NCBI GenBank assembly: GCA_022566355.1
Contig: JADFJB010000108.1
Span: 1-15,953, forward strand
DNA from: a candidate division KSB1 bacterium
GTDB taxonomy: Bacteria; Zhuqueibacterota; JdFR-76; DREG01
DNA: 15,953 nt
Direction of reading: 5' to 3'
Shown piece by piece: positions 6,970-14,615 of this stretch. Within the stretch, counting starts at the first letter, position 1; the number at the start of each line of letters is the position of its first letter. The notes under the pieces are model-generated. The model saw only the letters and a list, made by a program, of their open reading frames with translations, made no database searches and had not been told where the DNA came from. The translations under genes were made by a program, and so were the position numbers.

Positions 6970-7104
6970 AAATGGGTAGTGCTTCGGAAACCGTTTAATG
7001 ATGATACAACATACAATCAACCAGGGAAATTGGCGGATACAATCATATTCGAAAAAGACATGGTTTCACCTTTAGATGATGGAATGTGGGAAGCTAACGG
7101 GTGA
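6970..7104 (+). pseudogene. antitoxin-like remnant (VapB/Phd-type C-terminal part)
   Basis: The frame ending in TGA at 7102-7104 reads as a plausible antitoxin tail: ...QPGKLADTIIFEKDMVSPLDDGMWEANG. The pattern of a Gly-containing turn, a beta-like TIIFEKD stretch and an acidic PLDD-x-x-W ending recalls short antitoxins of PIN toxins. The stop overlaps the GTG of the toxin frame by 4 bp (GTGA), the usual coupling in vapBC operons. A stop codon at 6967 cuts the frame off upstream and no start with a ribosome binding site is present, so the gene is broken. The family call is tentative; the position next to a PIN remnant is the main support. Confidence 0.4.
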
Positions 7105-7569
7105 AAATTCTTTTTAGATACATATTATGGATCTGGTGGCATACGCACCCTGATAATGTATCAATAGAGTTAAAGAAATTATTCAAAAACAAGAATATGA
7201 TGAGCTATTAATTTCCGCAATTTCACTTTGGGAGTTTTGTAAATTAACTTGCACTATTCATGAATTTTTGCCACAAAGACTCTAAGTCACTAAGAATATG
7301 AAAGTTATAAAGAAGATTACTATGAACCAATTTTCGGTCAATATAAAAAATCAACCTTTCTTAACCTTTATTTTTTAAAGCTTTGTGTCTTGGTGGCTAT
7401 GAATTGTCCAGGTTAATAGAAAAAAAGACTAGGTATTACTAGTGATCCTATCGTCTGGATAGAAAAAGCTTTAAATATGGTTCAATTACGATTGGTTCCT
7501 TTGACACCCTTCATTCTTTCAAAAGATAAAAGGTTGAGAAAATATAAGTTTGTTTCTTCCATTTGGTAA
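7101..7569 (+). pseudogene. VapC-like PIN-domain toxin remnant, split by a repeat element
   Basis: Pieces of one PIN-domain protein appear in order across three frames. They are KILF followed by LDT (the first catalytic Asp, out of frame), then WWHTHPDNVSIELKKL, then EYDELLISAISLWEFCKL up to 7246, then after a 169-bp insertion LGITSDPIVWIEKALNM and RLVPLTPFILS, ending KDKRLRKYKFVSSIW at 7566. Functional VapC proteins would be ribonucleases; this one cannot be made. There are at least three frameshifts. One is in a 7-A run (7420-7426) where removing one A would give KLIEKRLGITSDP. A deletion also fuses FILS directly to the C-terminal KDKRLRKY segment, losing the DPADRIIVA-like stretch with the later acidic residues. 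The GTG at 7101 overlaps the antitoxin-like stop. Confidence 0.65.
7244..7416. mobile_element. TTAA-bounded octamer-rich inverted-repeat element inside the vapC remnant
   Basis: The element is bounded by TTAA at 7244-7247 and 7413-7416. The inner termini match in inverted orientation at 11 of 14 positions (CTTGCACTATTCAT versus CCTGGACAATTCAT). Further in, GCCACAAAGACTCTAAG (7270-7286) faces the complement of GCCACCAAGACACAAAG (7382-7398), 14 of 17 positions. The left arm reads as imperfect 8-mers (CACAAAGA, CTCTAAGT, CACTAAGA). There is no ORF of note inside. Removing one TTAA plus the interior joins ...WEFCKL to IEKK..LGITSDP, as expected for PIN proteins, which fixes the insertion boundaries well. 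TTAA may be a target duplication or part of the ends. Confidence 0.6.
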
Positions 7570-7591
7570 GATTTAATTGATTGAATTCTAA

Positions 7592-8854
7592 TTACCTCCC
7601 AAATCTCGAATTTACAATATTACTGTAAATAGATCCAAATGTATAACTGATGCCGATTGAACCAAAATATTGGAATGAAGTCGGCAGTTGAACTCGTCCG
7701 AGAAGTATTTCTTCATCACTTGCTTCTTCTTTTGGCAACGAAATCTGGTCTCGAATACTCGAAATTTCACCATCCAGTCTTAGTGAAAATCCTTTGAACA
7801 ATTTTAAATCTAGTTCAGCAGAAAGTTCGACTCTATTTAAGCTAAAGTCATGGAGATAATTCAAAGCTTCTAATCTTGTTTCAGCCGAGCCCCATGTCTG
7901 GTTCACTTCAAGGGTGATTCCTAGTTCCTGGTTAAATAATGTTTCTTTAGTTTTGTCAAAAACAGTAATTTCTTCATATCTCACATTGTTATAATTGAGG
8001 CTATAGTTAATCCTGAATTCTTTCCGGGTTGATTCTGAGTAAGGGAAAAAATTATACTCGATTGCCGGAGAAATACCTGCTCTAAATTTGGTGTTGTTAA
8101 ATGTCGATGTCGAAGTAAATGTTCTTCCTCCTATCGACCAATGATTATTAATGCTTTTAACAATCAAAGTGCTGAAATTATAATTACGAGTTATATATTT
8201 AGTATCTCCATCAGTCGTTTCAAAGTTTTGTTCATTATAGCGAATATTAAAATTCGACCTGATCTTCCAATGGTCCGTAATACGAGTGGCACGGACGGAA
8301 CCATTCAGATTCAGAAAACTTGTCGATTCCTGGCCAAAGAAAAATGTATTCGCATTCGTTCGAAACACCCAGTAATTCCATTTGTCAACAACTTCTTCTT
8401 GTTGAGCAGGTTCTTTGTATGAAATATCAATTTGATTCGCAATAGGAGTTTTGGCAGCATAGCGTATTAACCCCAATTTCATTGATCGCGTATATCCTGC
8501 CCTTCTTTCTTCACGTGTGTCCGTTTGGTTAGTTGCATAAATTAAAGTGTCGTTCATACCTGCATAGTTATTCTGACCCAGGAAATGCAGAGTATATTCA
8601 GTGCCGCCGCTACCCGTTCTCTGGGTCGTTACCATTAAATGAACCTCGGCAACTTTGCGATCTCGAACGTAATTAACAAAGGTAATTTCTCGTCGAATGT
8701 AATTAAAATCACAACGATTACAATCTAGATATACTTTGGGTGCAAGAAGTTTTGAATTGCTTAGACTATCTTCCTCAACCTGAGCAAAAGATGAACCACA
8801 AAGAAGGTACAGATTTGTCAAAATCAGAAACAGGATTGGCTGGAAAAAACGCAT
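7592..8854 (-). CDS. outer-membrane beta-barrel protein of unknown function
   Basis: I start at the ATG at 8854, preceded by GGGAG 9 nt upstream; the longer frame begins with TTG and places that GGGAG inside the gene. The 420-residue product has a signal peptide (1-24, ending GSSFA before QVEED). A conserved-looking N-terminal segment follows: LDCNRCDFNYIRREI with Cys45 and Cys48, then FVNYVRDRKVAEVHLMVTTQ and a GSGGTEYTLHFLGQ turn at 81-94. The rest is alternating polar and aromatic strands (NSSLNYNNVRYEE-like, LSAELDLKLFKGFSLRLDGEIS) typical of a beta-barrel, ending FGSIGISYTFGSIYSNIVNS. I recall similar N-terminal motifs in uncharacterised proteins of FCB-group bacteria. The substrate is unknown. 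The last residue is Arg rather than the usual aromatic. Confidence 0.7.
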   Translation of the reverse strand: MRFFQPILFLILTNLYLLCGSSFAQVEEDSLSNSKLLAPKVYLDCNRCDFNYIRREITFVNYVRDRKVAEVHLMVTTQRTGSGGTEYTLHFLGQNNYAGMNDTLIYATNQTDTREERRAGYTRSMKLGLIRYAAKTPIANQIDISYKEPAQQEEVVDKWNYWVFRTNANTFFFGQESTSFLNLNGSVRATRITDHWKIRSNFNIRYNEQNFETTDGDTKYITRNYNFSTLIVKSINNHWSIGGRTFTSTSTFNNTKFRAGISPAIEYNFFPYSESTRKEFRINYSLNYNNVRYEEITVFDKTKETLFNQELGITLEVNQTWGSAETRLEALNYLHDFSLNRVELSAELDLKLFKGFSLRLDGEISSIRDQISLPKEEASDEEILLGRVQLPTSFQYFGSIGISYTFGSIYSNIVNSRFGR

Positions 8855-9011
8855 TATGAAACTCCCTATCCGCAATTAATTGAAAAGGCATTTTATACTA
8901 TCGAATTTAATACCATAAAGCAGGTTATTGTGTTCATTAAATTTTGTATTGTTTTTTAAGACGTAAAAAAATGTAGTTTGGTTTAGATAAATTTGAAAGT
9001 TCCCCAAAATA

Positions 9012-9047
9012 AAAAATGAGCAGTCATAGAAAAGGCTGCTCATTTTT
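9012..9047 (-). terminator. intrinsic terminator of the SnoaL-like lipoprotein gene
   Basis: AAAAATGAGCAG (9012-9023) and CTGCTCATTTTT (9036-9047) form a perfect 12-bp stem with a 12-nt loop, 26 nt downstream of the minus-strand stop at 9074. On the minus strand the hairpin is followed by a U-run from the A's at 9011-9016 and more U's beyond. This is the clearest terminator in the window. Confidence 0.8.
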
Positions 9048-9073
9048 AAGAAGAATTGTATTTTGATCGATAT

Positions 9074-9532
9074 TTACATTGTCGGCGAAGGCATTGAACG
9101 ATGGAAGTGCGCAACCTTCCAGTCCGTGCCTTCTTTTTCAAAGATAAAAGTGAAAATGGCATTTTCCTTTACCGGATTTCCATCAAATTGATATTCCGTG
9201 GCTTCGTCAACCGTTGCCCAGGCAAGACTTCCATCTCCGGATACATGAATGTTGACATTGCTAATATTAATCGTGTGATTGGTAATATGATCTGTGAAAA
9301 ATCCTTTTAAATCTTCCATATTCCATTTGTCGCCCATATGGTTGTAATGCATCATATCATCAGTGCTTACAGCTGCCAACGCTGCCCAATCCTGGTCTTG
9401 AACGGCATGATAACAATTGCTCAACGCTTCTTCGATGCTTGCTTTTTCTGCGTCCATATCGATAGACTGGGCGCAACCAATAAAGGCAAGCAATAGAAGA
9501 ATTCCAATTATAGAAATTCCTTTTTTATTCAT
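9074..9532 (-). CDS. lipoprotein with SnoaL/DUF4440-like domain
   Basis: I start at the ATG at 9532, which has GGAGGA immediately upstream at proper spacing; the frame can be extended to a TTG at 9544, but that would absorb the ribosome binding site. The 152-residue product has a type II signal peptide with lipobox FIGC, lipidated Cys20, so it is anchored in a membrane facing the periplasm. The mature domain has the NTF2-like layout of SnoaL/DUF4440 proteins: helix EEALSNCYHAVQDQDWAAL, then the STDDMMHYNHMGD strand-turn, GFFTDHIT, and late strands LAWATVDEATEYQ, AIFTFIFEKEGTDWKVAHFHRS. These domains bind or turn over small hydrophobic ligands, and no specific reaction can be assigned. It is probably monocistronic with its own terminator. 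Confidence 0.82.
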   Translation of the reverse strand: MNKKGISIIGILLLLAFIGCAQSIDMDAEKASIEEALSNCYHAVQDQDWAALAAVSTDDMMHYNHMGDKWNMEDLKGFFTDHITNHTINISNVNIHVSGDGSLAWATVDEATEYQFDGNPVKENAIFTFIFEKEGTDWKVAHFHRSMPSPTM

Positions 9533-9670
9533 CTCTTCCTCCAAACGTTTATGAAATTATGAAATTGTGGTGAATTTGAAAATGCTTATCAAGATAGTGG
9601 TTTAGAAAATCTTTGTCAAGCTGTTTATTCCTTTAATTTCAATTCAATTTCCGGAAATAGCATAAACAAA

Positions 9671-9699
9671 TTGATTGATTCATTTTAAAATATTAAAAT
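9671..9699 (+). promoter_or_regulatory. candidate sigma-70-type promoter for the men cluster
   Basis: TTGATT (9671-9676) and TAAAAT (9694-9699) are separated by 17 bp, matching 4 of 6 and 5 of 6 consensus positions. They sit about 60 bp upstream of the menB ATG, in the gap between divergent genes. The region is so AT-rich that chance matches are easy. Confidence 0.35.
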
Positions 9700-9761
9700 A
9701 TGCTTTGTTCGAATCCAAAACAGAAGCAATTTTTTTGAGAAAATACTAAACAGGAGCATTT

Positions 9762-10583
9762 ATGAATCAAATTTCGTGGCAAGATGCCGGTTCTTTTAAA
9801 GATATCAAATATCAAAAATGGCAGGGCATCGCAAAAATAATCATTAATCGGCCCCAGGTCAGAAATGCTTTCCGGCCTCTGACCATAAAAGAGATGTCAC
9901 AGGCATTTAATGATGCCAGGGATGATTCCGATATTGGGGTGGTCATTTTAACCGGCGAGGGCAAAGAGGCATTCTGTTCAGGGGGAGATCAAAAAGTCCG
10001 TGGAGATGCCGGGTATGTGGATGACAAAGGTATTGCCAGGCTGAATGTCCTGGATCTGCAGCGCCAGATTAGAACCTTGCCCAAAGCAGTAATTGCCATG
10101 GTGGCGGGGTATGCCATTGGTGGCGGTCATATTCTCCATCTTATATGTGATTTGACCATAGCTGCGGACAATGCAATATTTGGGCAAACCGGTCCAAAAG
10201 TAGGTTCTTTCGACGGTGGTTATGGCGCTAGTTATATGGCGCGTATTGTGGGGCAGAAGAAGGCCCGGGAAATTTGGTTCTTGTGCCGGCAATATAATGC
10301 GGAAGAAGCTTTGGAAATGGGCTTGGTAAACCGGGTGGTGCCATACGAAGATTTAGAGCAGGAAACCATCCAATGGTGTTCTGAAATTTTGAGCAATAGC
10401 CCTATGGCAATTCGGTGCTTAAAAGCAGCCTTAAATGCCGATTGTGACGGGCAAGCTGGATTGCAGGAACTAGCCGGTAATGCGACTTTACTTTTTTACA
10501 TGACTGAAGAAGGCCAGGAAGGGAGAAATGCTTTTCTCGAAAAGCGGAAGCCGGATTTTTCAAAATTCAAACGGTATCCATAA
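9762..10583 (+). CDS. menB: 1,4-dihydroxy-2-naphthoyl-CoA synthase
   Basis: MenB cyclises o-succinylbenzoyl-CoA to 1,4-dihydroxy-2-naphthoyl-CoA in menaquinone synthesis (crotonase superfamily, cytosolic). The 273-residue length is standard. The MenB hallmark [13 protein letters not shown] is at 73-85. The crotonase oxyanion-hole glycines are in [10 protein letters not shown] (114-123), and [15 protein letters not shown] is at 141-155. Gly144 in QTG is the position that in the E. coli-type enzyme binds bicarbonate, which points to the bicarbonate-dependent subtype rather than the Asp-containing one. The C-terminal half ([27 protein letters not shown]) is remarkably like enterobacterial MenB as I remember it. 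AGGAG (9752-9756) lies 5 nt before the ATG. It is first in the men cluster, 74 bp ahead of menA. Confidence 0.95.
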   Translation: MNQISWQDAGSFKDIKYQKWQGIAKIIINRPQVRNAFRPLTIKEMSQAFNDARDDSDIGVVILTGEGKEAFCSGGDQKVRGDAGYVDDKGIARLNVLDLQRQIRTLPKAVIAMVAGYAIGGGHILHLICDLTIAADNAIFGQTGPKVGSFDGGYGASYMARIVGQKKAREIWFLCRQYNAEEALEMGLVNRVVPYEDLEQETIQWCSEILSNSPMAIRCLKAALNADCDGQAGLQELAGNATLLFYMTEEGQEGRNAFLEKRKPDFSKFKRYP

Positions 10584-10604
10584 CCTGCTTTTGAATTCAC
10601 ATAC

Positions 10605-10631
10605 GCTACGACTCCCCGAAGAGTTGCTACG
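10605..10631. repeat. small hairpin flanked by direct GCTACG repeats
   Basis: In the menB-menA gap, GCTACG (10605-10610) and GCTACG (10626-10631) flank ACTC-CCCGAA-GAGT (10611-10624), a 4-bp stem. It is more GC-rich than its surroundings and resembles a dispersed intergenic repeat. No T-run follows, so it need not stop transcription into menA. Confidence 0.35.
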
Positions 10632-10657
10632 GTTTAAGATTTAAAGTATTAAATAGT

Positions 10658-11554
10658 ATGAATTCAAATTCACAACAATATACACAATGGCAAATCTGGC
10701 TGCTTGCAGCCAGACCCAAGACTCTCTGGGCGGGAATTATACCGGTACTCATGGGCGGTGCAATGGCTTTTGATGCTTCCAAGTTTCATGTACTGGCTTT
10801 TTGTGCAGCTTTGGCAGGTTCGGTATTTATCCAAATAGGTACTAACTTTGCAAATGATCTTTTTGATTATTTAAAACAAACTGATACCCAGGATCGAATC
10901 GGACCTATGCGTGTAACTCAGGCTGGATTGGTCTCGCCAAAAAAAATGAAATTTGCTATTCTAATTATATTTGGATTAGCAGTACTCATTGGATTGTACC
11001 TGGTTATTCGTGGCGGATTTCCTGTTTTAGCCATTGGAATTCTGTCTTTGTTATTTGGTATTTTATATACTGCGGGTCCATATCCGCTGGGTTATACCGG
11101 CTGGGCGGATGTTTTTGTCCTTTTATTTTTTGGGCCGGTTGCAGTTGCGGGTACGTATTATGTGAATGCCCTTGAATTAAACAAAATGGCAATTTTGGCA
11201 GGTGTTTCGGCCGGGATGATATCCACCGCTATTCTTACTGTTAATAACTTAAGAGACTATGAAACTGATAAAAAAACAGGGAAACGAAGTTTGGCTGTCA
11301 GATTTGGAAAGAAATTTGCGAAAATAGAATATCTCATTTTATTAATAGGCGCTTTATTCTTTCCAATCTTTATTTCGATTACTGATCCCGTTCATTCTCC
11401 GGTTTTGATTTCACTACTTTCTATTTTTATGATGATTCCTTCAATTAAAAAGGTCTTTCTAATTGAAGGGCCAGAATTAAACCAGGTTTTAGCCCAGACC
11501 GGAAAAGCACTCGCTTTATTTGGTATTCTTTTTTCAATTGGTTGGAACTTGTAA
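10658..11554 (+). CDS. menA: 1,4-dihydroxy-2-naphthoate polyprenyltransferase
   Basis: MenA transfers a polyprenyl chain to 1,4-dihydroxy-2-naphthoate with loss of CO2, giving demethylmenaquinone; it is an integral inner-membrane enzyme of the UbiA superfamily. The 298 residues carry about eight or nine hydrophobic segments. The N-terminus WLLAARPKTLWAGIIPVLMG is typical of MenA. The first Asp-rich motif is GTNFANDLFDY (61-71) followed by DRIGPMRVTQAGL. The second is NNLRDYETDKKTGKRSLAV (196-214) with Asp200 and Asp204 for Mg-diphosphate. The ATG at 10658 lacks a good Shine-Dalgarno, so expression may depend on readthrough from menB. It is 23 bp upstream of menE. The identity is favoured over UbiA by these motifs and the neighbours. 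Confidence 0.93.
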   Translation: MNSNSQQYTQWQIWLLAARPKTLWAGIIPVLMGGAMAFDASKFHVLAFCAALAGSVFIQIGTNFANDLFDYLKQTDTQDRIGPMRVTQAGLVSPKKMKFAILIIFGLAVLIGLYLVIRGGFPVLAIGILSLLFGILYTAGPYPLGYTGWADVFVLLFFGPVAVAGTYYVNALELNKMAILAGVSAGMISTAILTVNNLRDYETDKKTGKRSLAVRFGKKFAKIEYLILLIGALFFPIFISITDPVHSPVLISLLSIFMMIPSIKKVFLIEGPELNQVLAQTGKALALFGILFSIGWNL

Positions 11555-11577
11555 AACTTCATCGGAAGTAAAATTAG

Positions 11578-13059
11578 ATGTCTAATACAGATTCATACTT
11601 CACATGCCCAATCGCAGATAAGGCCATTAGTATACCTGATACAATTGCTGTAACCGATGGTGAAAAGGAAATATCTTATACACAATGTCATTGTTTAATC
11701 GATCAAAAAGTAAGGAATCTTAAAAACATCGGGATTTCAAAAAGCCATCGAGTTGCATTTTTGAGCGCAAACTCAATTGAATTTATTATTCATATTTTTG
11801 CTCTCATGCGTATTGGGGCATCTTTCGTCCCAATCAATTTACGATGGTCACGGGAAACCTGGCAAAAAATCGTCAAAGAAACGGAATGTAAAACGATATT
11901 TGCAGATTCCAATCACTATGACTTAGCAAATAGCTTGGATTTAGAGGTTTATCAGTTACGAAATGAAATGACGCCAGAAGATTTGGAAAAAGGTCGGGCA
12001 GACGAAAATCTACGCGATTTGGATCTTGAATCAGAAGTTTCTGTAATTTATACATCTGGTAGCAGTGGATCTCCAAAGGGTGTCAGACTATCAAATGGCA
12101 ATTTTTATTTTAATGCGCTTGGATCGAATCAAAATATCCCACTTGTGTCCGGGGATACCTGGTTGGCTTCGACCCCATTTTTTCATGTAAGCGGCCTGGC
12201 TATTCTGTTTCGTTGCTTTTTAGCCGGAAAAACCGTTTTTGTTACTAATGATCTCAGCAGTGATTCTCTCCAAAAATGTTTAACTGGTTTCAAAATAACC
12301 CATATTTCGCTTGTTCCGGTTCAATTGGAAAAAATAATTGAGGATAACCCTTCAGGGCTAAATGATATTAAATGTGTTTTACTGGGTGGCGCTCACATTA
12401 ACAAAAAGTTAATCGAAAAATGTATACAACTTCAACTCCCTGTATACGCTACATATGGTATGACAGAAACAGCTTCACAAATAGCAACAACGTCAATTAA
12501 GGATGCACAGAGTAAAATGGGTGCCGCAGTAAAACCTTTACCTTATCTTAAAATTCGTATTGAAAACGAAAAAGGAGATTCTGTTGCTAGCCCTAATGTT
12601 GGGCAGATAGCCATTAGGGGAAAGGTCGTATTTAAAGGATATCTTTCCGGTGATTCGGAAAATACAGATCATACATGGTTTCGTACTGGTGATTATGGCT
12701 TTTTAGATAATGATGGCTATTTGCATCTTGTTGGAAGAAAAGATGACATGATTATTTCAGGAGGCGAAAATATTTATCCTGAAGAAATCGAAAAAGTCGC
12801 AAATCGTTTTCCGGGTATAAAAAATTGTGTTGTGATTGGAGTCGAAAATAAGGAGTGGGGAGAGCGTCCTTTCTTATTTATAGAGAAAGAAAAAGATCAC
12901 CAATTTTCATTGGATCAATTAAATCGATTTCTCAGGACGAATTTAGTGAAATTACACGTGCCGGACGAGGTCTTTATGGTGGAGGAAATTCCACGCACTC
13001 CTATTGGAAAATTTGACAAAGAGAAACTTAAACAGCTAGTCAGGAGTCAAATATGTTAA
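11578..13059 (+). CDS. menE: 2-succinylbenzoate--CoA ligase
   Basis: MenE activates o-succinylbenzoate with ATP and CoA to the substrate of MenB. The 493-residue protein has the ordered motifs of the ANL adenylate-forming family: P-loop YTSGSSGSPKG (158-168), ATYGMTETAS (291-300), RTGDYG (369-374), the hinge GRKDDMIISGGENIYPEEIE (386-405), and the C-terminal catalytic Lys478 in PRTPIGKFDKEKL. GGAAG lies about 9 nt before the ATG. Assignment to MenE rather than a fatty-acyl-CoA ligase rests mainly on the menB-menA context and the compact length. The gene follows menA by 23 bp, and its last 7 bp overlap the next ORF, so translational coupling is likely. Confidence 0.88.
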   Translation: MSNTDSYFTCPIADKAISIPDTIAVTDGEKEISYTQCHCLIDQKVRNLKNIGISKSHRVAFLSANSIEFIIHIFALMRIGASFVPINLRWSRETWQKIVKETECKTIFADSNHYDLANSLDLEVYQLRNEMTPEDLEKGRADENLRDLDLESEVSVIYTSGSSGSPKGVRLSNGNFYFNALGSNQNIPLVSGDTWLASTPFFHVSGLAILFRCFLAGKTVFVTNDLSSDSLQKCLTGFKITHISLVPVQLEKIIEDNPSGLNDIKCVLLGGAHINKKLIEKCIQLQLPVYATYGMTETASQIATTSIKDAQSKMGAAVKPLPYLKIRIENEKGDSVASPNVGQIAIRGKVVFKGYLSGDSENTDHTWFRTGDYGFLDNDGYLHLVGRKDDMIISGGENIYPEEIEKVANRFPGIKNCVVIGVENKEWGERPFLFIEKEKDHQFSLDQLNRFLRTNLVKLHVPDEVFMVEEIPRTPIGKFDKEKLKQLVRSQIC

Positions 13060-13529
13060 TTGGAATTATGAGTGATAGTCATGACAATTTACCTGCTTTG
13101 TCAAAAGCGGTTACCTTATTTAATGAAAGGGCAGTTGAAGCCGTGCTTCATGCAGGAGATTTAATTTCTCCGTTTACAGCTAAAATAATGAAAAAACTAC
13201 AAATGGAAATGTTTATTACTTTTGGCAATAACGATGGTGAAAAATTAGGGTTAAAAGCGCTATATGGTGATGCCATTCACCGGCCGCCGTTAGAATTAAC
13301 TTTGGATCATAAGAAAATTGTTTTATTGCATGAACCGGACAATTTGGGTGCGATTGTTGCAAGTAAATATTATGATTTAATTGTTTATGGGCATACACAT
13401 GAAATTGACGTCCGGGAAGAAAAACCGCTTGTAGTAAATCCCGGAGAATGCGGAGGATGGGTTACCGGAAACTCTACTGTAACGATTTGGAACACATCTA
13501 CCGATAAAGTAGAAGTAATTGAATTATGA
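13053..13529 (+). CDS. YfcE/MJ0936-type metallophosphoesterase
   Basis: This is a 158-residue calcineurin-like phosphodiesterase. All metal ligands are present in order: D8 and H10 in SDSHDN, D36 in HAGDLIS, N60 in FGNNDGE, H93 in LLHEPDN, and H114/H116 in GHTHE; NPGECGG follows. Members hydrolyse phosphodiesters with Mn or other divalent metals in vitro, and the physiological substrate is unknown. It starts 7 bp inside menE (ATG at 13053 within the TGT-TAA end), with AGGAG at 13042-13046, so it is expressed with the men genes. A role in menaquinone synthesis is not implied by the fold. The patatin-like gene follows 17 bp later. Confidence 0.85.
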   Translation: MLIGIMSDSHDNLPALSKAVTLFNERAVEAVLHAGDLISPFTAKIMKKLQMEMFITFGNNDGEKLGLKALYGDAIHRPPLELTLDHKKIVLLHEPDNLGAIVASKYYDLIVYGHTHEIDVREEKPLVVNPGECGGWVTGNSTVTIWNTSTDKVEVIEL

Positions 13530-13546
13530 TGTGTGGATATTGAGAA

Positions 13547-14518
13547 ATGAAGAACAACGGAAATTCCGGGCATCCCCGGGTCGGTTTAGCGCTAGGAGGG
13601 GGAGGTGCACGCGGTCTGGCCCAGATTGGCGTTTTGAAAGTCTTGGTTAGGGAAAATATTCCAATTGACTTAATTACCGGTACAAGTATGGGATCGGTAT
13701 TAGGTGGGACCTATGCATTTTTTGGCGATGCTCAAAAACTAGAAGAGGTTTGTTTAGAGTATTTTCCAAAAATTCCACAACTGGAGGGAATGGGAAATTT
13801 TAGGAGATTGCCGCAATCCCAAAAAGATACCTTTAGTCGAGTATTTAATTTTCTAAAAAAGTTATACATCCTCAAAATGGGTACATCTCGTATTGCATTA
13901 ATTGATAATAAAGTAATCAAAGATCTTCTTGATGAAGTTTTTAAAGAATACACTTTTGCCGATTTAAAAGTACCCTTTACTGCAGTCGCTACCGATTTAC
14001 GAAATGGCGAAGAAGTGCTCATACAACATGGTCAATTAGTCCCGGCTCTTCTGGCCAGCTCTGCCATCCCTGGCATTTTCGAACCGGTCGAATTAAATGG
14101 CAGGTTATTAGTTGATGGTAATGTTACCAGCCAGGTTCCGGTATTGGCATCGAGAAGGTTAGGTGCCGATATGGTGATTGCGGTTAATGTTGAAGCCAAT
14201 ATTAAAGATGGTAAATTCAGGAATGGCATGGAAATCCTTTTCCATGTTGATGATTTGCGTGCGGCTGAATTAAACCGGATCAAGCTTTTGGAAGCGGATG
14301 TGATTATCAATCCCATGATTGGTCATTTAAACTGGGCAAATTTTTCAAAAATTAAAGATTGTATCCGTGCGGGCGAAATAGCAACCGAATTGGTTCTACC
14401 AAAAATACGGAAGAGATTGGATCAATTAACTCCAAAATTTTGGCAAAAGATATTTAAACCAATCTCCAAACGAGAAGCTAAATACCCTGCAACGCTTGAT
14501 AAAATTAATTTTTTATAA
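13547..14518 (+). CDS. patatin-like phospholipase/esterase, RssA-type
   Basis: This 323-residue serine hydrolase has the patatin Ser-Asp dyad. The oxyanion loop is GGGGARG (17-23), the nucleophile elbow is GTSMG with Ser47 (45-49), and the catalytic Asp190 is in LLVDGN (188-192). A conserved ALLASSAIPGIFEP segment lies at 168-180. It presumably hydrolyses acyl esters or lysophospholipids; the substrate is unknown. There is no signal peptide, so a cytoplasmic or membrane-associated role is likely. It starts 17 nt after the metallophosphoesterase stop with only a weak GAGA ahead of the ATG. It is the last gene of the apparent men-associated transcription unit; no clear terminator follows. Confidence 0.88.
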   Translation: MKNNGNSGHPRVGLALGGGGARGLAQIGVLKVLVRENIPIDLITGTSMGSVLGGTYAFFGDAQKLEEVCLEYFPKIPQLEGMGNFRRLPQSQKDTFSRVFNFLKKLYILKMGTSRIALIDNKVIKDLLDEVFKEYTFADLKVPFTAVATDLRNGEEVLIQHGQLVPALLASSAIPGIFEPVELNGRLLVDGNVTSQVPVLASRRLGADMVIAVNVEANIKDGKFRNGMEILFHVDDLRAAELNRIKLLEADVIINPMIGHLNWANFSKIKDCIRAGEIATELVLPKIRKRLDQLTPKFWQKIFKPISKREAKYPATLDKINFL

Positions 14519-14574
14519 GGCAGTAATCCCTACAATTTATTTTCATTTTTAATTGTCTGATTGATCTATATATG

Positions 14575-14604
14575 TTTGCATGGGGATAGCAAAGATGCTA
14601 TATT
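14575..14604 (+). promoter_or_regulatory. candidate promoter for tRNA-Gln
   Basis: TTGCAT (14575-14580) and TATATT (14599-14604) are 18 bp apart, and the tRNA begins 12 bp after the second box. The -10 box matches 5 of 6 consensus positions and the -35 box only 3 of 6. An alternative Bacteroidota-like reading (TTTG at 14574, TA...TTTG at about 14601-14609) also exists. Confidence 0.4.
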
Positions 14605-14615
14605 ATTTGCCATTT

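Noticed and set aside
8855-8875. TTG-initiated extension of the outer-membrane barrel protein
   Set aside because: The GGGAG ribosome binding site lies inside this extension and serves the ATG at 8854.
9533-9544. TTG-initiated extension of the SnoaL-like lipoprotein
   Set aside because: The GGAGGA Shine-Dalgarno would become coding, and the signal peptide begins naturally at the ATG at 9532.
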